Positions 32,614-44,613 of a stretch of DNA of 64,000 nt are shown piece by piece; within the stretch, counting starts at the first letter, position 1; every line of letters begins with the position of its first letter. Location of the stretch: contig OU696588.1 of the NCBI GenBank assembly GCA_916048095.2, positions 5,290,001 through 5,354,000 of the forward strand. Reading direction: 5' to 3'. This DNA is from Sacculina carcini (taxonomy: Eukaryota; Arthropoda; Thecostraca; Sacculinidae). The notes under the pieces are model-generated. The model did not search any database. It was not told the origin of the DNA and saw only the letters and a list, made by a program, of their open reading frames with translations. The translations under genes and the position numbers were made by a program.

Positions 32614-33921
32614 ACAATCGGCTTGCACTGGCTCAGATAAAAGCACCAGACGTCTCCGCGTTGGCCGATAATTCCTTTCTCAAAATCGAGCGCCGCCTGG
32701 TCACTGGAGTCCCCTCTGGTCTCCTGGTATCAACGTTGACCGGCATCGATCGTCCACTGGTGCCCGAAGCACTTCAGCGCGAAATCTTCGACCGATTCCA
32801 CGGCCTGCACCACCCCGGTGCCCGAGCAACTCGTCGGTTAATATCAGAGCGTTTCGTGTTTCAGTGAGTGTCTTCAAAGGTGGCTGAGTGGACCAAGACG
32901 TGCACCAGGTGTCAACTTTGCAAAGTCTCCCGCCACCAGCATACGCCACTGAAGCGTTCACCGCTGCCGAGCAACCGGTTCGAGGCGCTTCATATCGCCA
33001 TCGTCGGGCCGCTACCAGAGGCCGACGGCTACCGGTATCTATGTACTATTATAGACCGATTCACGCGGTACGTTGAGGCCGTGCCCATGACAGACCCTAC
33101 TGCGCAAAGCTGCGCAAAAGTCCTGCTCGACTGGGTATCACGGTTCGGTCTGTGCCTCAGTATCACGTCCAACCGATGCCAGCAGTTCGTCTCCGACCTG
33201 TGGGAAGAGCTCTGGTCTCTGTTGGGCGTGAAACTCATCACCACTTGCGCGTACATGCCGCAACAGAACGGCATTATAGAGCGTGTTCACAGACAGTTGA
33301 AGGCGTTGCTCATGGCATCTCTGCGAGACGATGTCGCCTGGCCGTCCGCTCTTCCAGTTGTGCTGATGGGCCTCAGAGCGGCTCACAAGCGCGACCTGGG
33401 CTCATAACCAGTCGAACTAGTCTTTGGCGAACCACTGCGACTACCCGGGCAGTTCTCACCGGCAGAGACACAGCCGACCACAGAGACTGTCCGTCGTCTG
33501 AACAATGCCGTCGTCTGAACAATGTCCCGCCTGCGTCCCGTGCCGACCGCCTGGCATTGTCGTCACGAACAGCGCCGGCCGTTTGTCTCTCCTGACCTCT
33601 CTACAGCGACACATGTGTTCGTGAGTGTGGACGCCCACAAACCAATGCTTACACCGCCGTACCAGGGCCCGCACGCCATCATCAGCCGCGGCAGCAAAGC
33701 GTTCGTGCTGGACCGAAGAGGCCGCCAAGAGATAGTCGCTGTGGATAGACTGAAACCAGCATATCTTGAGAGGGCCACCGACACATACCCAGTGATCACA
33801 CCCGCCACTGAACCGACACCTGGCCCTACCGCGGTACCGACACCTGCTCCAACTGTCCATGCGCCAAGTATCGTATGGTCTCGTCGTGACAGGCCTATTA
33901 GACCACCGGCGCGTTTTACAT
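32614..33921 (+). pseudogene. G3 integrase and C-terminus, catalytic residues lost
   Basis: Plus strand: a linker (FLKIERRLVTGVPSGLLV), an HHCC finger (FHGLHHPGARATRRL, CTRCQLCK) with a TGA between its halves at about 32865, then the core. The first catalytic Asp position reads LHIAIVGPLP (Ala) and the second reads SNRCQQF (Asn). The Glu remains in GIIERVHRQLK. A TAA stop near 33405 and a frameshift precede the C-terminal chromodomain-like region and RPIRPPARFT at 33921. Two of three catalytic acids are changed, so the enzyme cannot work even apart from the stops. The RT, RNase H and protease of G3 are absent. Confidence 0.85.
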
Positions 33922-34018
33922 AATTGTCATTTTCCCCACTCAAGTGACATCATTGTGTTGGTTTAATAATCATAGTTATTATTCCTGTTATTTTCGGTGC
34001 TCGACACCTGGGGGAAGC

Positions 34019-34175
34019 TGTGGGCCGACGGTAGTACCGCCATGTGTTGGCCGGGTTTTAATCCGGTGTAGTGTTTCAGGTCATTGACTTGTATGTATGT
34101 TTGTGTGTTGTCATTGAGTCTTGTGTGCGTAATTAGATCAGTTGTGTTCTGTCTGCGTGTTTGACGGTTGCTACA
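34019..34175 (+). repeat. 3' LTR of nested element G3
   Basis: 157 bp, starts TGTGGGCCGACGG after a purine-rich CTGGGGGAAGC tract and ends GACGGTTGCTACA. The Gag of the host element G2 resumes directly after it. Confidence 0.8.
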
Positions 34176-37100
34176 CAGTGACTACTACGAATCAGCCATG
34201 AAAACTCTGAAGTCATTGTACGAGCGGCCGCCTAATGGAATTTTCGCTCGTCAGCTGTTGTTCACACGATCACAGAAGCCTGGTGAAACCGTGGACGAAT
34301 TTGTAAGAAATATCAAGCAGTTGAGCTCAGATTGTGACTTCAAATCAGTGTTAGCAAGCGTTTATCGTGACGAGAGCGTACGTGACGCCTTCATTTGTGG
34401 TCTATCGTCGCATGCAATGAGACAAAAAGTTTTGAATAATAAGTGAATTGACCTCGAATCGGCTGTGGAACGAGCCAGGAGGCTGGAAGCGGCGCAGGCG
34501 AATCCGGAGTCGTTCCTCACCGCCTCCAGCGGTTCACGATGCACCTCAGCTGCAGCGCTGCCGCCTCCGCCAGATCCCGCTCCGGATCCTCCTGGTTCCG
34601 CGTGCGGAGCAGCGAAAAACGCCAAATGTTTATTCTGCGGAAGAGAGCGGCACAGTCGTTCAAGATGTCCTGCGAGAGACGCCGTCTGCCGAAAGTGCAA
34701 TAAAAAGGGACAATTCGCCCAAGTATGCCGCTCAAACGCTTCTGTAGCAGCTACTGATTCCTGTTCGTCTTCAGTACTCGCTTCGGTTGGATCGCTCCGG
34801 AAAGTCACAATGTTTGTCTTGTGCAGCAATCGCGCCGTTGATGCCCTGATAGACACGGGCAGCTCAGACAACTTCATTTTACTGATGTTGCAAGACGGCT
34901 CCGTCTGAGGTCGTCTTCGACCTTCAAAGGACTCCATCTCTATGGTATCCATGTCGCTGACGTCCAAGACCCTCGGTCACTGTTGCGCTAACTTGATCGT
35001 CCGAGGTGCCGATTACCCGAACACGAGACTTGCTGTACTAGATCATCTCTGTTGTGACATCATACTGGGCCACGAATTCTTGAAGCAGCACGATTCGGTG
35101 TGTCTTCGGTTCGGTGGAGATAAGCCCACCCTACAAGTATCAGCGGCCCAGTCGCTTCCAGCGGTGCAATTGTAGGCTCCACCTCTGTTTGCTAGACTGT
35201 TAGCCCGTCTGGACGCTTACTCTCTTCCCAATTCAGATGAAATGGCCCACAAAATTACCAAGTACAAGTATCTCCGCAAAATCACCCAAGGGAAGCGTAT
35301 AATCCAATTCCCATTCAGGCTCAAGATAAACCGTATACTAATTTCCAGGCTGGTTCTAAGTTGTATTAATATTGTCGCATCCCTTTCGGTGTAACGTATG
35401 GTGTCTCTTGCTTCCAGAGGGTGGTATCTAGGATCATTCACGATTTCGACCTCCCCGACACTTTTGCATACCTCGATGACATTGTGGAATGATGGGAATG
35501 ATGACATGGTGGAAATAATGAAAAGAGTGTGCAAATATCTGTTGATAAGTTCCAGCAAGTGGCCCATCAACTCAATCTAACACTAAACCTCGACAAATGT
35601 ATGTTCAAGGCGGACCACATCATCTTTCTCGGGTACCTCATTAAACAAGGTGAACTTCGTCCTGACCCTGACGGGGTGAAATGTTTGCAGGAGATGCCGG
35701 TACCCCCTGATGAGCGCTCAATGAAACGGATGCTGGGTCTTTTATCGTATTATTCTCGCTAGGTGTCGAATTTCTCTTATAAAATCAAGCCTCTCCTTGA
35801 TATGAAAACGTATCCATTGTCTTAAGAATATGTTGATGCGTTGAATTCTGTAAAGTCAGAAATCATTCAAGCAGCTGTAGCTCGTATAGATGAGAATGTT
35901 TCCTCTTGTGTTGATTCGAACGCCTCAAACACAGCCATCTCAGCTACACTGAACCAATCAGGCCGTTCTGTTGCCTTTTTCTCTAGAAGTCTCATGATTA
36001 TCCCTCCGTAGAGAAAGAAGCGCTAGCTGCAGTCGAAGTCATACGTCGGTGGAAGCACTACCTCTGTGTGCGTCGCTTCACGCTAATTACAGACCAGCGG
36101 TCTGTAGCCTTCATGCTGGACCAGACTCACTCAAGTAAAATAAAGAACGACAGAATTCTCCCTTGGAGAAAAAACCCGGCTACAGCAGAATTCTCCGCTG
36201 GAGAATAGACCCAGCTACTCTCTGCTTTGATATCGAATTCCGCCCGGGTCGTGATAACGCCCCAGTTGACGCGTTGTCACGATATTGTGCCGCCACGGGA
36301 CTCACTTCACTGTCTGAGCTGCACAAGGCCTTGTGTCACCCCGGTGTCACACGAATGCACCACTCTGTCAGAACTCGGAACTTGGCTTTCTCTTTGGATG
36401 AAATCCGCCGCCAATGTTCCTCCTGTCGCGCCTGTGCCGAACACAAGCCTAGGTACATACGACCGAATACTCCTCCTCTTATCAAGGTGACGACAGCGTT
36501 TGAAAGACTTAGCGTCGATATGAAGGGCTCTCTTCCCAGCACCACGAGAAATAAGTATATCTTTACCATTATTGATTAATATTCTCGTTATCCTTTTGCG
36601 TTTGCGTGTTCTGATGTGTCTTCGTCAATTGTATTACGATGCCTCAGTCAACTATTTGTTCTTTTTGGCTTGCCAGGATATATTCATGCCGACCGAGGAA
36701 CGGTTTTCATGTCCCGAGAGATAAAGGACTACCTCCATTATCGCGGCTTAGCAACGATCCGGACGTCCCCGTACAACCCTAGGGGAAATGGCCAATGCAA
36801 GCGCTTGAATGGTACACTGGCGTACTATCTGCCTCACGCTTTCTGATAAAGGCTTACCTGTGAGAAATTGGGAGCAAGTGATGCCCGACGCTCTACATTC
36901 CATCTGATCTTTACTTTGTACAGCTACGAACTGCACTCCTGACGAGCGTCTCTTCGCTTTCAGTCGTCGGTATGTGGCTGGACAATCTGTTCCGTCTTGG
37001 CTCATAACTCCTACACGGACACTACTCAAAAGGAATAACCGTGCCTCTAAATTTGATGATGCTGTCGATGAAGTCGAAGCGCTCGAGACTCATCAATCGT

Positions 37101-37429
37101 ACGCCCACGTACGAACTCTGGATGGTCGTGAGTCTAATGCGTCATTGAGACACTTGGCTCCCGCTCTTCCCGCTGTTGGGCTGGAAAAGGAAAATCGTGC
37201 AATCGACTTCGCTCCTGACATCAAATCCGCTGATCACCAGCTCCTGAGTGCCGGTATTGAGTGTACTACGTCTTCGTCGGTTGGAAACAGTGATGTCCCT
37301 TCTTCCCCACTGCCTAAATCACATTTATCGTCTAAGGTGCTTGCTGAACCTATCTTGCGACGTAGTTCCCGTATGAGGCGGCCTCCCGCTAGATTTAAGC
37401 TGATAGACCACTAGCGGTTTTTTAACTAC

Positions 37430-37439
37430 GGGGGGAGAA
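37430..37439 (+). promoter_or_regulatory. Polypurine tract of G2
   Basis: GGGGGGAGAA directly abuts the 3' LTR. It is the expected primer for plus-strand DNA. Confidence 0.85.
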
Positions 37440-37603
37440 TGTCGTATATTTACTGTGTCTTTATTTTATATTTATCTGCGTCTATACCCGACGCACCTGT
37501 TTCGTATTTGATGTTCTGTTGTTGTCTTCTTGTGTGTTCCGTTAGTGGTGTTCTTTGTAGTGGAATAAAACCTTCTACGGTTTATGCTGGTTTATTTACG
37601 ACA
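37440..37603 (+). repeat. 3' LTR of Gypsy element G2
   Basis: 164 bp, TGTCGTATATTTACTG to TTTATTTACGACA, the same length as the 5' LTR. The 5-bp flanks are ATGAC on the left and ATGGC on the right, four of five identical. Confidence 0.92.
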
Positions 37604-37817
37604 ATGGCCTTCCTTCGAACACAAATTGAAACTGGTTCATCAGACGGTGCTAACATGTCCAAGCGGTCAACATTTGCACAGTGTACGACGACAAATCTAC
37701 CTTCACAACAACCGCCTGCCCCCACATCTATACTCAGAACGCGCTCTGGACGTCAGATTCAACCGCCAGCGCGCTATCGTCTTGACACTTTCCTAGTGCC
37801 ATCTGAGAGGGGGGTGG
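37604..37817 (+). pseudogene. C-terminal end of another Gypsy pol, with polypurine tract
   Basis: Frame ending ...SILRTRSGRQIQPPARYRL at the pol C-terminus, then GAGAGGGGGGTGG directly before a TGT start. This is the 3' end of a third Gypsy-type element (G4), into which G2 appears to have inserted. Its left part is not present on the other side of G2. Confidence 0.7.
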
Positions 37818-38401
37818 TGTAGCGTCCCACGTGTACATTTATGTATATTTCACCCTGCAAATGTTACGGCATTACATGCGGCACCTGCTCTCACACATTT
37901 TCCTTCATCACAACTCATCTCCTTTCCAAGCTTGTTTTGCACACTTAGCTTACTCCGCTCACACCCTGCTCTACTCCCATTCTCTGCCCTCCACGCATTA
38001 CTTGTTTTTCTCGCCGTGTACATACATCCTGACACTCTGCTCCTTCGCTGTGCCTGTATCAGCGCTGTGCCCACTGTACCGTTAGCCATTGTGTCCTTCC
38101 GGCTAACGGTCCTTCTCCCCTCGCGGTCGGTTGTTGACGGCATGACCGAGCAGACTACACGGGGCTACAGGGGGCCACAGAGTCAGTAGTCTGTGGGGCA
38201 TCTCTGTGGATACACGGGGCTACGTTTTATTACTGTGCTCGGTGTGTTATTCCTATTAGTGTGTATTAGTGCTATTCGTATTATTGTATGCATTACGGTG
38301 TCATTTGCTCATTGAGCTGTCGGAACTGTGTGCGTCACTAAATACACTGGGTGCATCACATCGTGGAAATTTCGTCGCATTTGTGGCGCGGGACTAAGAC
38401 A
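37818..38401 (+). repeat. Candidate LTR of Gypsy element G4
   Basis: Starts TGTAGCGTCCC after a polypurine tract and may end GGGACTAAGACA, giving TGT..ACA borders and a GTCCC/GGGAC inverted end. It is a single copy in the window, so the end is not proven. Confidence 0.5.
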
Positions 38402-39470
38402 GTAGCACGTTCCCAGGCAGAGTCACGTCCAAAGCGCTACACATGACACAGGGGTAGAGAAATATATGGGGATATCTTTTTGACATATTCCGTGGGATGT
38501 CATCGTATCCAGGAGAATTTGACTTTATCGAAGAGATTATTCTAGCAATATTTGAACTGCAGGTGGGCTCCATAAACAATGAATGTTTTATATGAAATTC
38601 CAGGTAACTTCTGTGGCGTGTCGATGATTGAGCTTGTGAGATAGTATTGTTCGAAAAATGTGAATTAAATGCTGCCGCTGAGTTTTCACTTGGTGGATTA
38701 AGTTGGATTATGTCCGATCTGCTTTGTTTTCTTCCCATGAGTGAGTTTAGGATGGACCATTGTATCTTTGGGTCATTCATACTCTCGTTAAAGGTTAAAG
38801 GTTAAAGGCCTAAGTGACAGCTGCTACACGGGAAGAAGCCGAAGCTTATGAACACACAGGCGTGCCCAGTGCAGCTCGCTGCCACCGCAGAACCGACCCT
38901 ATCCACGCTATGGCGCCACAAGCACGAAAGACGTATTAGAGAGGGCCACCTCCTCAGAATGCATGTCACAACTCATGACTGATATCTGGTACCATTTTCT
39001 GCTGGGTGGATAGGGGCTGTTGTACTGAAGTTTGTCTTTGCTGTGCCGATTTTTGGCTGTCCGTAATATGCTCACTAATATTTCGGTACTATATGTACGT
39101 TTCACCATAAGTGATAGGCCATTTTTGGAGAGTGTTTTCAGTCTTTGTTAGTTTATGTTTTTCTGTTATACATTTTTCAGAGACGCAGTGATATGGGGGC
39201 TGGTTATACTTTTACTTCTGTCCTTGATAGTTCTGGCGGGAAATTGATTGTAAAAGGCATGTATGAATTTGGTGTAAAAAACCAATCAAAGGCTTCCACA
39301 GCGTTTTCACAGTTCAAAACTTCAGTCCTGTCGGTTGATTGCATAGTGAGTATGAAATTTTGCACTTTGTCTTCGCGTATTACCCTTTTCTTAACCAGTT
39401 TTTAACCCCGTTCAGGAGAGGAGACAACACATTGGGAGACTATGGGGTAGTGGTCTGTAATGTCCGTTTC
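38402..39470 (-). pseudogene. LINE: endonuclease end, linker and RT start, with SINE insertion
   Basis: Minus strand: 39470-39180 has TDITDHYPIVSQC, like the SDH end of an APE endonuclease. 39178-39030 has ILRTAKNRHSKDKL. After the SINE (38789-39030) it resumes at 38780 with MNDPKIQWSILNSLMGRKQS, then IKSNSPGYDDIP at the RT start. It stops at 38402 where the LTR cluster begins. Frameshifts are present. Confidence 0.7.
38789..39030 (-). repeat. tRNA-SINE family S1, 5'-truncated copy
   Basis: Matches the body of the SINE at 50950-51290 (CACCGCAGAACCGACCCT, ACTGATATCTGGTACCAT and others). In minus orientation it ends in a (CTTTAAC)n tail at 38789-38812. The tRNA head is missing. Confidence 0.8.
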
Positions 39471-39473
39471 AAT

Positions 39474-41138
39474 TAGTGATGCAAAAAAAAACGTTTTTTT
39501 TGGTTACGGTTTTTTTGAAAAAAAAACATGTTTTTTTAGGGTTTTTTTGTTTTTTTGGTTTTTTTTAGAATTAGCCCCAATTGTCATCGGATGTCAAATT
39601 TTAGTACATAGAAATGAGTTCAATTGATGTTTTGTACATGTTTACGTGTCCTATTTTAAAGATAATTTGATAATAGTATAAAAAACAAGAATATTTATCA
39701 ATAAATACCTCAGGAGACTGTTTGAAAGTGCATCCGGGTCCGGTGGTTTAGGTTTTTTTCATTGACAAAACCCATGTTTTTAAAGATGATTTTAATTATG
39801 TGGATATTTGAAATAATTTGTCAGCATAACAAAACAAATTCATTGAATAATCATGTTTTTTTCAAAAGAAACAGTGTTTTTATGAAAAAATGCAATGATG
39901 CTTTTTAAACTGGTTTTAAATTCGTATTATTAATGAACAGGTCCAGAAAATGTTGGCAGCAGAACAAGACAAGCTAATTGGTTGGTCAAGTGTTTTTTTT
40001 TGACAAACGTTCATTTAAACTAACGCTTTTTTAATGAAACAATGTTTTCTAAAACAGTATCTATGTAAGATAGATTTGATTGATGTACGTTCAAATAACT
40101 TTTGTATAGCAAGTAGCCTGCTGGTACGTATAAGCGGCTGGTTTAACCACTTTATTATTATTATTATTGAACAAAACGAACATTTAAACTAATTTAAACT
40201 GTTCTTTTAAACTGTTCTGTTCTTTTATATGTTCTTAAAAATGGTTTTTTTCAAAATATATTTTTTTGAAAAACTGCTTTCGTAGATGTAGAGATTGCGA
40301 AATAAATTGGCGGCAGAACAAGGAACGTTGAACCAAATTAACTGTTTTTTTATTAGTAACCTGTTTTTGGAACTGGTTTTATGGATGATGGTTTCTTTGA
40401 TGTAGTTATTTGAGTTCAAATACCTTTTTGTACATCAAATATATTTCCTCAGTGTTTTTTTTTCCTACACGAAAATATTGTCCGTTTTTCTGGTCCGTTT
40501 TTCTGGTCCGTTGCCACTGCGACCCGCTTTTATTCGTAGTCTCATTAGGGACACTAAGTTTGTTTGCATATTCGTAGTATTTGTGTAAATATTTGCAGTG
40601 TTTGTACTCTAATATTTGCAAATAATTGATCTGCTGAATGAAATGATGAAACTTATTATAACCAACGTAGTTGATTTCTGGCAGGAAAAAGTTAATGTGT
40701 AAAAAATAAAAAAAAATTATGCCACCTGTTGTTTTTTTTAAACAGTTTCAGATTTTAGCATAAAAACGGTTCTCAAACCCTGCTTTTTTACACAATGATT
40801 AACTCAATAATTGAATGCAAAACTGTACTGTACATAGAAGTGCCGCACAGTACCGTGCAAACAATGATATTAGGGCTTTCAGACATATTATAACAATTAT
40901 ATTGTGCATATTTAATGATAATTCGATTTGATAGGGTCACTAATAGCATGAATAACCCATGTGTTGATAAAAAATAATTCATTCAACATCCTAAATATAT
41001 CATTTCCATAATTTGAATTATTTGCATGACTCTTCAAAAAAAACAAAAAGAACGTGTTTTTTTTGGTCGCGTTTTTTTTGCAAAAAAAACTTCTTTTTTT
41101 TAAAAAAACCGTCGGTTTTTTATGGGGTCGCATCTCTA
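39474..41138. mobile_element. 1.6-kb hAT-like family H1, copy A
   Basis: Starts TAGTGATGCAAAAAAAAACG and ends GGGGTCGCATCTCTA. It is flanked by a perfect 8-bp duplication GTTTCAAT (39466-39473 and 41139-41146). The ends hold alternating poly-A and poly-T runs. No intact protein; small frames around 40406-40621 are similar in the three copies but no domain was recognised. Confidence 0.9.
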
Positions 41139-41159
41139 GTTTCAATGACAAAAATTATA

Positions 41160-41216
41160 CCATTTTTGTGTATGTGTGTGTTTGTGTGTGTGTATGTGTG
41201 TGTGTGTGTGTGTGTG
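41160..41216. repeat. (GT)n microsatellite
   Basis: GT-rich run with TTTGTGT interruptions. Confidence 0.9.
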
Positions 41217-42204
41217 ACCATGTGCATACAATAGTGATGGTGTTGGGTATCTTATTGACTGGTGGCTGTGTTGTTAATCATGCTAGCTGTCACATGACAT
41301 GCCATTCATCTCCATGCAATGACATTTATTTCTGCAGGCCGATATAAATCATGCTGCCAATATCACATCACTCTAGAATTGAGCAAATAGCACACACGTG
41401 CTAATCAACTAGGGCACTTGCGGTACTATTGGTCATCAGTATTGAACAAGTGTCACAAATACATCACAAAATTGCTGTTCGACTATCAATATTTCCTATC
41501 AATATGCACACAAATATGGAAATTATATATTTGTGTGTGTGTTAGTGCATGAGCCTGTATGGAGGAGAATGGCAGCGATAGAGAATGATAGAAGAAATAC
41601 AAAGATATAGAAGGGATTTGGATGCATTTTCATCTGATAGCCAAGTACCAGAAATAATAAGGAACAATATGTGCACTTTCACGCACGCACACACACACGC
41701 ACACGCACTAACTTGTATGTGTTTATAGAGTTGTGTGTTGTGACCGTGATGTGTATCCAAAGTATTAGAGTGTGCCGATCGATGATAAACTATGGCAATC
41801 AAACTTCTGCCAGTGGCCGTCTCGTCCATTTGTCCAGTAATAAATATTTTAGTCTGGCACGCCGACCAGTATTTGGCAGCAGAGGCAGTGATGTGCGGGG
41901 GCACGTGGGGGTGTTGATGTGGGGCTGCTCAGCATCGCATAATGAGTAATTTTCACCAGCTCAGAAGCCGAGCAACGGTCAGTTTTCAACTGTGTGGCAA
42001 GTATAGCTGATGCAAGGCCGCACGTCAATATACAGAGACCCATACATAAGCTTTACTATGCGGAGGAGATAGTTTCGTGTGTGCACTGATAAGGATACCA
42101 TGCGTGCCTCTCCCCTGTGCTCAAAACCAAGGGTTTATTGAACAAATCAAAGTGACAAAGTGCCGAACGTCTAGAAATAGAAGAAAAGGGAAGATTATGC
42201 GTAC
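41217..42204. other. Left flank of exon 2 (intron 2), no gene seen
   Basis: Mixed-composition sequence with a CA/CG-rich run near 41680-41712. No coding match or repeat recognised. Confidence 0.5.
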
Positions 42205-42313
42205 TTGAGCATAAAGACGAAGTTGAATACACAATTGAAGATGGACATGATGATATCAGCTGTGCTCATGTTGAGCAGAAACATGTTGGTTGCCGTTCTC
42301 ATTCGACGGTGGG
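42205..42313 (-). CDS. GPCR exon 2 (TM2)
   Basis: A 109-bp minus-strand exon. The acceptor is GTGTACCAG|CCCACC (starts at 42313) and the donor is CTCAA|GTACGC (ends at 42205). It encodes HRRMRTATNMFLLNMSTADI and IMSIFNCVFNFVFML: the first intracellular loop and TM2, with the conserved LNxxxAD aspartate. Entry is phase 1, so G|CC makes Ala with exon 1, giving WIVLAHRRMRT, a phrase close to tachykinin receptors. Exit is phase 2, with AA|G making Lys with exon 3. The exon's acceptor follows a (TG)n run that serves as its tract. Confidence 0.88.
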
Positions 42314-42327
42314 CTGGTACACACAAA

Positions 42328-42377
<50 letters not shown>

Positions 42378-43125
42378 ATGTTGAACGGACATGTACATTG
42401 TGCGTATATGGGAGAAGTTTAACAATCGCGGTTGATTTTCAATGTCACGTCAATTCTGTGGTGCAAAAGTCTTCAGGCTTTTTCTCTGTGAAGAGCCATT
42501 CATTGACACGAGCGCGCTTCAAACAAATCCTGGCGTGGCGCAAACGAGTGCTTCAACATCATTGCATGCAATTGAATGATCAACAATTTGTGAGTCTGGC
42601 AAACTTGGAGGTGACACGCCAGCAAATTACTGTGCACAATTCGCCTAAGGACAGTGAGTATTTGGGTGTTTGGGCGCTTGCAGTACATGAGGCCACCACA
42701 AGGTGGTATCATTGATTGCACTCTTTCCATACTACTGCATTTGCCTGTAATTAATAATAATAATAATAGCAATTGTCAGCGCTTTTCACGCATGTAAAAC
42801 TGCTGGTCTGCATAATGCCAAATAACAATTGAAACTTATGTGAACGATTCAGGAAAAAGTTCGTGTCATTTAGGGAGAACGGAACAAGCCAGGCAAAACA
42901 GCGTTGTGTGAAAGATATTTTCTGCTAATGTTCCATCAATTTCTACCTTAACAATTCTCGTGTCTCACAGTTAGGATTACTCCATCCGCCCCTGAAAGAT
43001 GGTCTGCCAGTGGAAAATACCGGAGTGAAGGACATTGCGTCTACGAACCATTACGCCTACGATTCAGTCACGACTGTCTTCTTTCCTAACCTAACAATAG
43101 AGTGAGAGTTATCAAAATACCTCAC
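42314..43125. other. GPCR intron 1 (812 bp)
   Basis: GT..AG intron in minus orientation, with a (CA)n run (TG on the gene strand) at 42321-42377 next to the exon 2 acceptor. A plus-strand frame to 42715 was seen but has no recognised domain. Confidence 0.7.
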
Positions 43126-43348
43126 CGAGCACTATCCACATGACAATGAAGTTGCCGAATACGGCTATGCTCAACATCACTGAGAACACGCTAGACCAGC
43201 AGACATCCACCACAAGATCCTGCGACAGCCAGGGAGTAGTGAAGGCAGGTGTGGTCGAGATGTTGTGATCATGTGTGTTGCCCAGTGTGTCGATGGCCAG
43301 CTCACACAATGTTCCCTCTGTCGTCTGTGACTTGTTCGACTGTCTCAT
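43126..43348 (-). CDS. GPCR exon 1 (N-terminus and TM1), tachykinin-receptor-like
   Basis: Minus-strand exon with ATG at 43348 and donor GTGCTCG|GTGAGG (ends at 43126, phase 1). It encodes 74 codons: a ~45-residue extracellular N-terminus with two N-glycosylation sites (NKS at 5, NIS at 29), then TM1 with FSVMLSIAVFGNFIVMWIVL, including the conserved GN. Together with exons 2-4 this gives TM1-TM4 with C3.25, ERY and W4.50, all signatures of rhodopsin-family receptors that activate G proteins at the plasma membrane. The closest family by eye is the tachykinin/neuropeptide group. The ATG lies only about 10 nt past a 136-bp (TG)n array in gene sense. An upstream exon joining at ...GACAG|TCGAAC is an alternative, so the true start is uncertain. 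Confidence 0.82.
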
Positions 43349-43357
43349 AACAAACAC

Positions 43358-44100
<743 letters not shown>

Positions 44101-44219
44101 CAACAAATTTTACGAAAGGAGATTTTCCTTGGTCTCCTAATGAAACTTTTGCTTATGAAGAGTTGATGGACACATTTTTTAGGATTTTCAGCCCCCTGAG
44201 CCTCCGGTAAACCCGCCAC
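44101..44219. mobile_element. DNA transposon end family D1, copy 1
   Basis: In inverse it starts AGTGGCGGGTTTACCGGAGG, with GGCTCAGGGGGCTGAA and CAACTCTTCATAAGC further in. The same blocks in the same order occur at 48230-48338. The opening resembles the common CAGTGGCGGATCCAG ends of animal DNA transposons. Confidence 0.65.
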
Positions 44220-44582
44220 TATTCCGCGCTGCTGGAATATGTAGCGTGGACGAGAAGTAACTGTTCGGTTCAGACAGAGCAAGGGAGAGAGGGAAAGAGA
44301 GACGGAGGAAGACGCTGATGCTATGCTTGTGCTGTGCAATGACAATTTGGCGACATAATTGGCGCATATCTGTCAATCAAGTATTTCATGAGCCGACACT
44401 GGCATCATTTCTTATCAAGCTAGTCTTATCGACTATCATTGTTAGTTCAGACCCGACTCAAGTGATATTTTCATTGACGCACGCAACATGCATACTTGAG
44501 TGTGTGTATGTACGTATGTGTGTCTGTGTGTGTGTGTCAACATTTGTTAGTTTTTCATTAGAGCACTCATCGCTTGAGGCGT

Positions 44583-44613
<31 letters not shown>

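Larger units (their letters stand above)
31841..37414 (+). pseudogene. Gypsy element G2 gag-pol, broken and with a nested LTR element
   Basis: Gag starts at ATG 31841 (MDRYLRPERLNTEPSAENAS). It is interrupted at 32021 and resumes at 34176 (ESAMKTLKSLYERPPNGIF). Zinc knuckles follow near 34625-34730 (CLFCGRERHSRSRCP, CRKCNKKGQFAQVC), then protease (DALIDTGSSDNF near 34845), RT with AYLDDIV near 35468, an RNase H region near 35590-36160, integrase HHCC near 36330-36450 (ALCHPGVTRMHH, CSSCRAC), and D residues in DMKGSLP and HADRG. The glutamate position reads GQCKRLNG, so the third catalytic residue is Lys. At least eight stops or shifts are present. The C-terminal part ends RRSSRMRRPPARFKLIDH at 37414. 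A ~32-bp segment around CAGAATTCTCC is duplicated near 36155-36215. The element is dead. Confidence 0.9.

Noticed and set aside
35705..35730. CTGATGAG ... GAAAC, resembling a hammerhead ribozyme core
   Set aside because: No stem II between the two conserved parts, and it lies in Gypsy coding sequence (PPDERSMKRM).
42377..42715. Plus-strand frame opposite GPCR intron 1
   Set aside because: Starts inside a CA repeat, has no recognised domain and overlaps a well-supported intron.
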